Of a stretch of DNA of 64,000 nucleotides, positions 52,302 through 64,000 are shown in pieces. This stretch comes from Physcia stellaris. Its lineage: Eukaryota; Ascomycota; Lecanoromycetes; Caliciales; Physciaceae. The stretch is taken from positions 310,001-374,000 of the forward strand of contig JABSSW010000038.1 of assembly GCA_018902385.1 (NCBI GenBank), given 5' to 3'. A model generated the notes under the pieces. That model was given only the letters and a program-made list of their open reading frames with translations. It was not told the origin of the DNA and did not search any database. Numbering within the stretch: the first letter of the stretch is position 1; every line of letters begins with the position of its first letter. Position numbers and translations under genes: made by a program.

Positions 52302-55300
52302 TTTTTTTCTCATAACAAATTGTCGTTTTCGACAACAACAACAAATCGTTCGATTAACACGTTATGCGAATCAATGTATGACAATGCGTCATGAATTTCA
52401 AAAATAAAACAAAACAAAACGTGATATAATTGTAAAACAAAATCGAATTCAAACGTTGTATGAAATGACTGAAAATTCAATTTAGTAAATTCAACTTTTT
52501 GTTCAATGATCAGTCATATTGTATTCGATTTCGCAACAATTTTTTGTCGAAATCATGTTATGTTTCGAAATTTTCGTTATTTCGTTTCATTTGATTTTGT
52601 ATGATGTCGAAACAATTGTTTGTTTCGAATACGTGTTTTAATTCGTCAACAAAAATTTTAACGACGATCAAATTTCTCGTAAACGAAGTCTCGAAACGTT
52701 TGTTTTTTCGTTGTTTTTTTACGTGCTTTTTTCATCATTTTACGACGTGTTCTTTTCAAATTTCTCATCATCGAAAGATTTTCTTCGTTGACTTTGCGCA
52801 AATATTCAATACGTTCACGAAATATTCGCAATTGATTTTCATGATGTGTATTTGATGTTGATTTGTTTTCGAGAATTCTGAATTTGTAATTTGATTCGTG
52901 TTTTTTTTCGAATTTTGTTATCACGAACGATTCATTTCAACGTGATTTTGTTTTATTGTGTATTGAATTTGAGTTTCGAAAAAATACAATTTGTTCGAAA
53001 AAATATTTTTGTTGTTTGACGTCGACGTCATATCGTTTTTTCATTTTTTGTTTCGTTTTATCAATTCGTTTGACAACATTTTTACGAAATTTTTCACGAC
53101 GTGTCATATGATTTCAAATGAACGAAATCATTTTTTCGAACGTCGATAACACGATTTTTTCATTTCGAATGATTGTTTGAACGAAATTGATTGTTGCGAA
53201 TGCACGTGATTCGATTTCGAAAATGATTTCGTCAAATGAATATTTCAAATGTTCGATATGTTTTTCATTGCATGCAAAAATCGCTCGACGAAATGTATCA
53301 ACGACATTTTCGTTTTTTTTTTTCATTTTGTTCATCGCAACACGTAAAATTTTATTGATTCGTTTTATCATTTTTATTGATTTATGTGATTGATTGAATG
53401 TTTGAATAAAAACGATGTTGAAATTTTTGATTGTTTCGATCATTTTCGACGATTTGAATGTTGTATCGACGTTTCAATAAATTGCAATTGACATAAAATG
53501 ATTATTAATTTTATGATATTCGAGCGTTTGTTTTACGTTTTCGATCTTAATGTTGATAATAAAATATGAAAATAAACGTTTCGAAAAGTAATTCATCATG
53601 TTGCAAATATGTTTGTAATCGTACTTTGAAAATTTCGACAAATTCATGAAATCAATGTCGAATAAATCATACGATTGATACGTTTGAATTGATTTCAACG
53701 ATATTGTTTTTATTGTTGATGTTCATAGAACACATTTCATGTATTCTTGTACGTAGATTTTGACGTTCGAAATCATATAAAATCAATATATTTTGTCTTT
53801 AATACGAGCGAGTATTATATTAGTAAAAAAATGACTTGTTTCGTCATGCATTTTTTGTAGCAATGACGCAATTTCGTTTTTTTGTAAACAGACGCAATAT
53901 TCATTTTTGTATTTGTGCAATAATCGTTTATTCGTTTCGTCGTATCGATAAATATTTATTTTGCGTTTGAATGTTGTCATTGTCGTTTTATTTATTTCAA
54001 ATGCTTGATTTCATGCGTAATATTTGTAAATATTCGAATATTATTCGTCATTGATGTAATTTGATTCAATCGTTTCATTCTCGTCATTGATCGTTATTGT
54101 TGTTAATAGATTTCGAAATGCATTTTTTCAATTTTTTGTACATCAAATTCGAACGATGATACGTTTTTTTTGAATGTGATTCAATCAACAAAACATGTCG
54201 AAAACATTTTTTTCTCATAACAAGTCGTATGATATATTTTCGAAACGATTTTGTCATCGTATTTTTCAATTCGCTTTTTTGAATTTTCGTTTGACAATTT
54301 CTTGAACATGTCACGATATTTTTCTTTTTCTGTTTTTCAAAATCATTCGTCATCGTTCACATGCTTGATCGTTTTTTGATACAAGTTTTTGACGAATTGA
54401 TTTGATTCACAATTTTCGACGTTGTAAATGATTCGTGATAAATTGTTCGCAACGACGTTTTTTTCGTTTTCAATATATTTTAATTTGATATTATGTATTT
54501 TGAATTTGTTAATTCAACGTGCATAAATATTTTCGTGTTTTTTGACATTCATGAATTCAACGAGAAATTTGTAATTCGTGTGTATAATTGACGTGTTTTT
54601 TGCGTTGAAATAATGTTTATGTTTTTCAATAAAATGAACAATTGCAAATAGTTTTTTTTTGTACGTATCGTAATTGCGTTGAATGAATGTGAAATTGTAC
54701 GAATCGAATAAAATAAATTTCATTTTATCGTTTTGCAATTGTCGAATGTATATTTCGATGTTTTATTTCGATGCGTTTGTAAATGTTTCAATTGAAAAAT
54801 TAAAATCATGATCGAACATGTTCATGACGTTAATCGCAAATTTTTTGAATGTCAAAAACGTCAAATTTTCGAATTCAATTCATTTTCATTCGATTGTTTT
54901 GTTTTGAAAACGTTGAAAAAATCTCGTTATTTCGTCGAAATTTAATATTCATTTGCGTGTAACATTGATTATTTTCATGAAATTTTTCATTTTCGTTTTG
55001 TTTTGCGACACAAATCAATTGCGTATTTTGTTTATTGTTTTTTGTTTGATGTTGAATGAATTTTTTATATTGAACATCTGATTTAAACATTTGATATTCA
55101 ATATTTCAATGCGTAATTTGTCGAAAAATATTTTCATTTTATTTCATATCAAGCGCGAAAAAATTGTTGTATTAAAAATTCGTATAATTGTTGTCAAATT
55201 TCGAATTCGTCAAATATGTCATCGATATAAAATTCAACATTCGAATTTGATTCATTTGCATTATGTAACAATGACGATTTCGAATCAAACGCAAAAATGA

Positions 55301-58300
55301 TTTTCAATAATATGTTCATAAATTTCGTGAACGTGAACGACGACGTTTTAATTTTTTGCGACATTTTCGTTGATTGCAATTGATTTATTTCTGATATGTG
55401 AAACGTTAAATAATGACGATTTTTTGAATGTATTGACATTTTTCAATATTCATGTTTCATATCGATTTCGAAAAACATTTTTCATTTCGAATTCGATATC
55501 AATTTTTGTATTTTTTTGAATAGTTTTATCGTATTTTTTTGTGAATTTTCATAAATATAATGATAATTGAAAATCAAACGATTTTTTTCACTTTTTTTCG
55601 AAATCAATTTGAATAATAAATTGAATTGAAAAATACGATCATTTGTTGTCATTGTTTTTTCGTACATGTTCGCATCAATGCTTTTTTGAATGATTTCGCG
55701 AAATTTTCATTTTTTATCATTGATCAAGCGTGATTGTCGTGTTACGTACGATTTCAAATTTTGACGTGAATGAATTCGATGAGTAATTAAATTTGTAACA
55801 AAAATTTCGACGATATCGTTAATTGTTGCATCACGATAAATTCAAATCAATTGTAAAAATTTCAATCGTTTCGAATTCGATATGTCACGTTCAATTTCGA
55901 TTTTTTGAATTTTGTTTCATTTTTTCAGAAATTTCAATGATTGTGACTCGTCAATAATTCGTCGAATAAAACGTCGTTGAGTAAAAATGACGTAAAAATG
56001 AAATTATCGACGACAACATCAATGTCTAAAACTGTATTGTTGACGTGAAATTTTTCGATTGCATTTTCGTTTTTTTTTTGTTTTCATTCGATTTTTCTGT
56101 TCATTTCAATGCAATAAACATTTTATGTTTTTAAAACATTCACATTTCATCTTTTATCATTCAGAATCGTTTGAGTTTGCAATGTACGATATTCATGAAA
56201 ATTCGTATTCGTTTCATGATGTTTTAAATAAACGTACTCGATATCACAACGACACGTCGAATTGATTTCGTAAAAAATGATTTCATTCAATTTTATTTTG
56301 AAAATTCGAAATGTCGATTTCGAAACAATTTTTTCGATCGTTTTTTCATTATTAATATCAATATGTTTTTCATTTTTTTTTTAACACGTGAACGTTTTTT
56401 ATGATCATTCGCAAAATTTATTGAAAATTCTCGTCGTCGTCAATATCGTTAAAATCGTTCGAATCGTTATCATTTGATTCGTCGATATCAGAATTCGTTT
56501 CGTCAAACGAATTTTTTTTTCTTTTTTTTTTTAAAAATGATCATTCATTATTTTTTTGATTCGTTTGTTTTTTTTTTGATCGTTTTTATTATGTTTTTGA
56601 TCAACGCGAATTCAACAATTTCGAAAAAATTAATGATAATCGAATTTTCATTCAACATTTTGTCATCGATCGTGATAATTTTGATTGCAATATTCAATTG
56701 AATTTTCATTGTTTTGAATCACGAAAAATTTAATAAAAGTTTCGTATTCATTGCGTGTGAATTCACGAATGCGAAAAAACGACGTTTGATATTTTTCGCA
56801 TTGATGTTGAACATAATTCAATGATTCAAAATTTTACGTTGTTCGTTAATCATTGTCATTGTTATTTGATGTTTGACGAACTCGCTCGTATAATAAATTT
56901 TCAATTTCATGTTTTGAATCAGTTTGTTGTCAATGAAAATCAAATCAAAATTTTGATTCGTTTTAGCATGTTGATATTCAAACGAATAACGAGTCGAATC
57001 GTTTTTTTTTTGCAATACAACGAGCATTTCGAATGCAATGAAATTTTTGTTGATTTCGATTCATTTTTTTGTCATTTTCTTGATGTTTGATTTCAACGTT
57101 GACAAATCAATTTGAATCAAATTTATTTTAAAAATTTCGATGTTAATAAAAATTTGTTTTTTTCGTGATTTGCGCGAAACAAAAATTAATCGTTTGAATT
57201 CATTTTTAAAAAAAAATGAAATAGCACAAAATTGAATAACGATCATGATAATAATATTGTTTTTCAGAATTTTCTGAACATTAATTGAAAGTTTGTTTTT
57301 CAAAACATTGATTTTTTTCAATTTTTTGAATTTGTCAATGTTTTTTTTATTTTTTTTTTTTTTTTGACAAATGTTGTTGTTAATGTTTTTTCGATAAATT
57401 CAAATGATTTCGTTGCAAATTTTTTTTTACGTCAAATGTTTCATCGTCGTGTTTCATTCGTTTTTTTTTTTCGAATTTTTATCGTATAAATTTTCGTCGA
57501 TTGATCGACATTTGATTTCGAATCATATTTCGAATTTGCAAATATCGTAATTGAATTCATTGCAAAAAAACGTTGAATGACGATTTTATTCATTTCAAAC
57601 TTTTCGTTTTCTGAGTCGAATTTTTTCATTTGTATTAATTTTGACGTTGATTTTTTCATTTTTGATACAAAATTGTTCGAATTATACATTTCGTCGTATT
57701 TCGTCGTGAAAACTTGTTGATTGTTGTTTTCATTTTCAATTTTTGTATCATATATATAATACATCGCATTTATCGCAAATTGTTGAATGTTGAATGATAT
57801 ATTCGTTATTGTTGTTATTTGTGCAAATGATGTCGTTGAAACAAATAAATCAACAAATCGTTTCAATTTCGTTTGAACAATTTTTTCGAATGTTATAAAA
57901 ATTTTTATGTCAATCAATCATTTTAACAGACGTGCGATTGCATATTTTAAACGATTCATTTCATTCATTGTACAATCGCGAAGTATATGTTTTGTTTCAT
58001 CGCATCGTATGCAAATTTTATCATGTTTGTTTCGATTATATTCAAAAAAATCGTTGATGATTCGATTGTAATGATTTCATCGAATAAATCAAAACGTTTG
58101 ATTTTTTTGTTGTTGACGTATAATCAAATTTGATTCGAATTGACGTCGTTCACGAAATTGTATTGTTTCATTAATTGTTGCGACGAATACAATTGATTGT
58201 TGTTGATCACGCGAATTTTGCGACGAATATTTTGAATATTGTTGCAAAATTGAAATAAATTTCGTGTTAATAATATTTTGTATACGATTTTTGTTGATTA

Positions 58301-59739
58301 TACGATGTAATTGACGTGCAAAACGAAATATTGTTGCGAAATTATTCAAATCGAATTTTAATTTGATTAATCGTATTTGAATTTTTTTGATTTCGTTTGT
58401 TTGATAATGCATATTCGATTTTCAGAAATTAATTGCATTTTGTAAATTTACAAATTTTTTGTTTTTATTCATTTTCAATTGTTTCGTTCGATTTTTCTTT
58501 TTCGATTTCAAAATTGCAAATTGATTTTCGATCGTTTCGTAAACATTTTTTAACGTTTGAAAATTTTTAATGACGTTTACATATTTCGTTTTGATTTTTC
58601 GTCGTAAAACAAAATCGTGAAATTTTGCGACAAATTGTTCAATAATTACATTCATGATGATATCATTTTTATCATCGATTTTTTCGATTGCACGAAAAAA
58701 TTAATCACACGTTCGTAATAATCGTTCAAAATTTCATTTTTTTGCTGTTGAATTGTTTTCAATTTGTTAAATCAATTTTTTCGAATTTTTTGTTTGATTT
58801 TTTTTTTGAAAATCGTTTCAACAACAATGTCACGAAAATATTTTTGTCGACAATGTTAATTTCGACATTTTTTTTGATCATTTGTTGAATCGTGAATGAT
58901 TTTTTTGTTCATGATTCGATTTCGTTTTTCAATTTTGATTCGATTTTTGCAATTCATTCATTTGATTCAAAATCATCGTCGAATGTTTTTTTGATTTTTT
59001 GAAATCATCGTCGTGCAAACTTGTTTTCAATGAAATAATTCAATTGAAATTTTTTCATTTTGATAAATTTGATTGATTGATTTTGAACAATGAATGATTG
59101 TTGTATTAAATTGTTAAAAAGTCGACGATATTGTTAATTCAATTAATTGATTTTTTTGAATGAACGAAATTTTCTTGTTTTATAAAATTTCTTGTGAACG
59201 AAACAAAATTAAAATTATGTGATTGATTAATGTATTTTTCAAATAACGTAATGAACAATTGATTTTTCGAATCAATGTTCGAATGAACAAAATTATTAAT
59301 TCGATTCGTATCAAATGACGATGTAAAAAATTGACGTTTTCGATAAACAATAAATGATGAAATCACGATTTTTTTAAATGAAAACATTTTTTGAATATTG
59401 AAACAAAAAATTATGTTGTAAAATTTTTGCAAATCAAATATTTGTTTCGAATATTAAAAAATTTAAATGCAAATTTTTTTTGAAAATTTTCAAATATATG
59501 CGTATGTCGTTATTTTTCATTAATTCGTTGACATTAATTATTCGAATGATAAATTCGTACGAAACACATTTGATGAATTTTTTGTCAAATAATTGTATGA
59601 ATGATTGATGTTGTCATTGTCGTGAAATAAATATGAATTGTTTTTGATTTTGATGATGTTTCGATAACATTTGATATTCACAACGCAACGAAATTTTTTA
59701 ACGATTTGATTCGTTGATATTGTTGTTATTGTTAAATAA

Positions 59740-60240
59740 TTTGAACGACACGTCGTTTTTTGTCGTTTGATATTGAATGATTCGAACGACACGTCGTTTT
59801 TTGTTTGTTGATATTTTGTTCTGAAAATTTGAACGACACGTCGTTTTTCGTTTGTTTGTATTCGCATTGAATGATTTGAACGACACGTCGTTTTTTGTTT
59901 GTTGATATTTTTCGTTAAATGATTTGAATTGCACGTTGTTTTTAATTTGTAAACATTGATTTTGTTTTGAACAACACGTCGTTTACGAATTTTTTGAATG
60001 ATTTGAACAACACATCGTTCACGATTCATTAACACGTTGTATTTTTTGATTCGAACGACACGTTATTTCAAATTTATTAACACACGATATTGATTTGATT
60101 TGAACGATACGTTATTCACGATTTGCATTAAATGATTTGAACGACACGTCGTTTTTCGTTTGTTGATATTGAATGATTTGAACGACACGTCGTTTTTCGT
60201 CGATTGATATTGATTGACTTGAATTGCACGTCGTTTTTCG
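59740..60240. repeat. Tandem minisatellite in the leader of element D, about 12 units
   Basis: A core close to TTTGAACGACACGTCGTTTT recurs at about 59,741, 59,782, 59,829, 59,876, 59,925, 59,967, 60,003, 60,051, 60,099, 60,137, 60,176 and 60,218, so the period is about 36-49 bp. Units differ in spacer length and by point differences. It lies between the 5' LTR and gag. Confidence 0.88.
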
Positions 60241-60412
60241 TTTGTTAATATTGTAATTTTTGAATGTTGAATGATTGATTATCGTTTTTAATGTTTCATA
60301 ATTTGATGTGCGTTGAATTTTTTTGTAAAAATGTTGAAATGAATCATTTTACAATTTCGATATTTTTGTCAAAAACGATTAACAGCGATTTGTTTTGACG
60401 TTCGAATTATTT

Positions 60413-60648
60413 TGACAAAATTTTCAAAAAAGTGACTCATTAACACATGGTAATAACGTACGAAATAATATGATATAATGTTTTCAAAAATAATTTTATT
60501 GAATGATAAATATTTAAATGAAAATATGTACAAATTGCATATTTCATGAAGATGTTTCATAAACAGTCGAATGTCATGCCAATAGGGCCTAATCTTATCG
60601 ATCCTAGTTTTCGTTGCCCAGCCATTTTCGCACTCTTCCCTGCCAACA
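60413..60648 (-). repeat. Right (5') LTR of element D, 236 bp
   Basis: Plus strand begins TGACA and ends CAACA. The left half is hypermutated; the right half, from about 60,550 on, is unmutated. This is the mirror image of the left LTR. No perfect 5-bp target duplication lies at the TG/CA ends. CATTC occurs at 52,060-52,064 and 60,647-60,651, offset by one or two bases. Confidence 0.9.
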
Positions 60649-61136
60649 TTCACGTTTTACCTGGGCAATTTCAATGTCAATGGCTCGCAAGGTTATATGC
60701 TCGTTGCTGTTTCTTCTCCAAATGCACCATCAGAAACCAGGCTCTAATTGTATGTTTTGTCGTACCGGTTTTCCAGGTTTAAGATAAGTGGAGGAGCAAG
60801 CGAGTTACGACAGAGCCAATAGGAGGTGACACTAGTTCTAGGATGATTGAGATAGCGCGAGCGTCGGGCGACCAAAGATGGGCTAAAGCACTTTTATCCC
60901 CTTACTGTCGCATAGACAAGCTTGCCTATGACGAGGAACAACTCACGACGGAGCCATTGAATGCTGCCTTCAGCCTCCCTTCGCATATAATTAGCCTTCA
61001 TGCGTAGTTGGAAGATGAGATCCTTTGCCTGTCATGGAGCTCAAGCATCTCGTGGCGCTTATAATGTGTTAGTAACACGATACAGTCAATCATCGCAGCG
61101 GACATCCACACGTATTCAACCAATTGCCCAGTGCCA
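60649..61136. promoter_or_regulatory. Upstream region of the Zn2Cys6 factor gene
   Basis: About 490 bp of unmutated DNA between element D and the start codon at 61,137. No regulatory site could be assigned. Confidence 0.4.
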
Positions 61137-63181
61137 ATGTCGACGCCGAAAATATCGGAAAAGAAATCCAAGGGAACTAGAGCTGGAGGATTCCACGTGA
61201 AGACAGGATGCAAGACCTGCAAGTAGGTTAGCATATCTACTTTGTCTTTGGCTACATATGTCATGTGCTGTTCCTCTAGTCATGATGTGGCATATCTATT
61301 CTCTTTTCTCCGTTCCGAACGAGTCATCTTCTTGGGCAGTTTATGGGCTGGGCTTGGGAGATACCTTATTAAACAAGAGACGATCCAGACCAGTGTCTCA
61401 TTAAAAGTTGTGTCCCTAGTCGTGCCGTCAGCCCCTCGTCAATCGATAGACGGCTGTAGAAGGGAGCAGTCTGCTGGTGTCTTCTGTCGGGCAGCGACTC
61501 TATGGTCGGGTTTGACCGATCTGGCTTCAACGTGACCTCGGAACCCCAGTAGGATGAAACACGCCATGCATTCTGTCGCTCGTTGTCGGTTTGACACTCT
61601 ATGTTTAACACTCCCCTAACACCTATGATAGGATCCGACATGTCAAATGCGACGAAGAAAAGCCTAGCTGCCTGCAATGCAGTAGGACAGGTCGTGTCTG
61701 CGATGGGTACGAGGACAATATTTCTAATGCTAAGGCAATGTCGAGGCTGCCTTCATACACTCCGCCATACAAATCGACTCCAGCCATACACAAGCTAGCA
61801 CCTCGATTCTCTGGCAACATCGATGAGATCCAAAGCTTCGACTTCTTTCGATCAAAAATTGGTCCCGCCTTGTTCCAAGCCTTCAACCTTACTACAGTCG
61901 ATCAAATTATAATGCAACTAAGCCAAGCCGACGATACTGTAAAGCACGCAGTTGTCGCCCTCGGTTCTCTTGGAGAACAACTTGAGAAGAATAGGGCGCT
62001 CAGCCCAATGATTATGGACCATGATAACCATCTACAATTCGCTCGGCTACAAAATTTCAAGGCGATACAGCAGCTTCGAAAGAGCATCTCTTATGGCGAG
62101 CGACGTTCTGTGGAGCTGGCTCTTATCTCTTGTTTCCTGTTCGCCATATTCGACTTCTTTATAGGAGACGACGAAAATTCTTATATTCATCTCAAGGCCG
62201 GGTTGAATATACTCCGTGGGTTTTATGCTATGCGAGATGGTGGCAGCATATCCAAAGATCGAGCAGTATTTATAGATCAAAACCCCCTAGTTCAGGACTT
62301 TGCAAGAATTTTCTCGGAAATGGACCTTCACGCTGTGATTTGGCTTGGCCTGGGATCATGCCAGTCACCTCCACTTATTGAGATAGTTAATGCTGTTACC
62401 ACGCTTGAACTGGTGAAATCGTTCCAAAGCCTGGACGATGCAGCTGACAGTCTGCACTACCAAATGATGCGGATTCACATGTTCTGCCACTCGCTTGCAG
62501 AGTACAAATTTGCAGCTTTCAGTAACGGTACGTAGCTCTAGCCTCCAGCAAGTAGCGAAAAGCTACAGCGGAACAAGGCGGGAGTGGAGGTGGGATGTTT
62601 TGATTCATACTCGGCATAGCCCTTCACCAAGAGCAATGCTGACATACTACTCACGGCTATTAGTTCCCTTCCATGTACGAGCTAGGAAAGAAAGCCTTCT
62701 TCATGATTTACAAGCCTGGCCCCTTGCCTTAGACACTCTCTTGGATATTATCGACCCCTTAACCATTACAGACGAGTTCTCACGACGCCTAAGATTGTTA
62801 AGAATGAACTATCTCTCGACCCTGGTCAATGTCTCTACCTTACTGCAACCCTGCGGGATCGACAAGTATCAAGAATCCACCACTGTATTTAGACAGATTA
62901 TGCATTTAGCCAAGTCGATACTTTGTCCAGCGACCGCGAAAAGCCGCACCGACCTCGTACGTGCTATTGTGATCGAGGACACCATGCCGATCCTTGCATT
63001 TGTGGCCGGCGCAGTACAGCCGCTGTACATGGTCGCAGATAAATGCGTCGATAGTAAGCTATGCCTAGAGGCCATTAAGCTGTTGGAAGAGCGGCCATGG
63101 AGAGAGGGAGCCTGTATGTATAACTCGGAGCCAACTGCACCCCCTTTGTACAATTTAGTCGATTTTTTACCATGCGTTTGA
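61137..63181 (+). CDS. Zn2Cys6 fungal transcription factor
   Basis: Sequence-specific DNA-binding regulator, nuclear. Exon 1 (61,137-61,222) reads MSTPKISEKKSKG... and ends inside the zinc cluster at TGCKTCK. A 409-nt intron (GTAGGT ... CTAAC ... GATAG, 61,223-61,631) follows. Exon 2 continues IRHVKCDEEKPSCLQC and SRTGRVCDGYE, completing C-x2-C-x6-C-x6-C-x2-C-x6-C. Residues beyond about 90 form a helical middle region (AVVALGSLGEQLEKN, ELALISCFLFAIFDFF, HLKAGLNILRGF) typical of the fungal-specific regulatory domain. Exon 2 probably ends at a GTACGT donor at 62,528. The C-terminal exon ends at 63,181 (about 170-200 residues); its left splice site is uncertain, with about 62,632 giving an in-phase join. 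Neither the NRPS nor another target can be assigned by position alone. Confidence 0.88.
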
Positions 63182-64000
63182 AGCCAGAGTGGTTTATGAG
63201 CTCCCAAGGCATCTCGCAAGACTACACCTGCTTAGCAATGCTAACTTTGATATTTCCCGTAGGGGACAGCCTAGTCATGGCGACTATTGTGAGGAAAAAG
63301 CTTAAAAGACTCCACGCGGTTGGCTTGTAATTATTCAAAAGGCAGTCACCGTACATCAAGGCCTTTGTGATTCTTTCAGGAGGCCTAAACATAAGCAGGG
63401 AGGGTAATCACCTCCCCCACTGCAGGTTCGACTTGAGAAGGAATTGATGACGTCCACATAGCCTGTGCCTAAGAGCCAGATAGTGTGGCTGCATAAGTCG
63501 TGCGGAGGGCAACACGAGTATAGCGAGGTAGGAAATGAGCCCCTGTCAGCAAACCGCTGTCAAGAGCTCGGCAGCGGCGTTCCTTGCCGTTCTTGTCCTA
63601 AATACTCACGGGAAGCGAGATGGGATAGATATGTGACGAATAGTCTGAGATCGATATGAAGGAAATAGCAGAGACAAGATCGTTCTGCAGAACGATATGT
63701 AATATTACTGACGCACCTCGTCAACGAGACACTGCCATGACCTCGAATGCGACTTTCACGTGTTCCTCAATGAAGTCGAGCTGCCGAACATCAAGATATC
63801 CTGGGAGTAAACGTTAGATCGCTAAAAAAAGGGTCGATACGGCCTCCGGTCTCAATTGTTACTGAAGTGTTTTAGGAATGTACATTCTCCACAAAAACGA
63901 TCGAGACTTTGATCAATACGAGAGGACATACGCAATGTAAGATGCCCAGCCCTCAGGCTCAGAAAGACCTATGCTAACATCTCGATCGTATGCAGTAATT
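63182..64000. other. Right flank, no supportable gene
   Basis: About 820 bp of normal composition with only short frames, none recognised. It may hold the 3' UTR of the Zn2Cys6 gene and the start of a neighbour beyond the window. Confidence 0.4.

Larger units (their letters stand above)
52066..60648 (-). mobile_element. Element D: broken Ty3/Gypsy retrotransposon with mosaic LTRs
   Basis: Read on the minus strand: the 5' LTR at the right (60,648-60,413), a leader with tandem repeats (about 60,240-59,740), gag (about 59,430-57,440), the protease region (about 57,320-56,800), reverse transcriptase (about 55,700-55,000), RNase H (about 54,750-54,400), integrase with zinc-binding, core and C-terminal parts (about 53,980-52,660), and the 3' LTR (52,301-52,066). 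Many breaks (dozens). The interior is heavily mutated in C-pyrimidine context. The outer half of each LTR is not. It belongs to a Gypsy lineage different from B and C. Confidence 0.9.

Noticed and set aside
59740-60240. CRISPR-like array
   Set aside because: The genome is eukaryotic, units and spacers are irregular and related to each other, and the array sits in a retroelement leader.
52066-60648. APOBEC3-like deamination as the cause of the C loss
   Set aside because: Those enzymes depend on the 5' neighbour and act on one strand. Here the 3' neighbour decides and both strands are hit equally, as in RIP.

Overview
This window is nuclear DNA of a filamentous ascomycete (Pezizomycotina; a Dothideomycete would fit, species not determined). 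The evidence is short GT-AG introns of about 47-72 nt with CTAAC/CTRAY-like branch sites, a multimodular NRPS, a Zn2Cys6 regulator, and orthologues of fungal MCM3 and FYV7. No rRNA, tRNA or CRISPR was seen.

Layout. (1) 1-21,060: AT-rich block of broken Ty3/Gypsy LTR retrotransposons. Element A is on the minus strand and runs off the left edge. Element B is on the plus strand, is split by a nested element C with its own LTRs and target duplication, and is followed by a 5'-truncated second B copy. (2) 21,061-52,060: a normal-composition gene island. It holds a broken SET-like gene, a large NRPS (domain order C-T-C-A-T-C-A-T-C-T), a mitochondrial FAD oxidoreductase of the L-2-hydroxyglutarate dehydrogenase type, a formate/nitrite-type transporter, a possible small membrane protein, MCM3, a secreted GMC oxidoreductase, FYV7, an unrecognised disordered protein, and a conserved-looking protein with an N-terminal hydrophobic segment. 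(3) 52,066-60,648: one broken Gypsy element (D, minus strand) with 236-bp LTRs, sitting in what was probably a divergent promoter. (4) 60,649-64,000: a Zn2Cys6 transcription factor and its flank.

The most unusual signal is the mutation pattern in the repeats. It looks like repeat-induced point mutation (RIP), but the lost cytosines are those followed by C or T (CpC and CpT, with GpG and ApG on the other strand). CpA, the classical RIP target, and CpG are almost untouched. The two LTRs of element D show this directly because each is mutated in one half only, and in opposite halves. The switch falls at the same LTR position in both, as expected if a mutated element recombined with an unmutated solo LTR.

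The NRPS is the only clear specialised-metabolism enzyme. The FAD enzyme, transporter, GMC oxidase and Zn2Cys6 factor may or may not belong to its pathway; MCM3 and FYV7 are housekeeping genes. Three genes (NRPS, FAD enzyme, MCM3) carry four apparent one-base deficits, all inside G or C runs. A shared assembly error is therefore more likely than four independent lesions.
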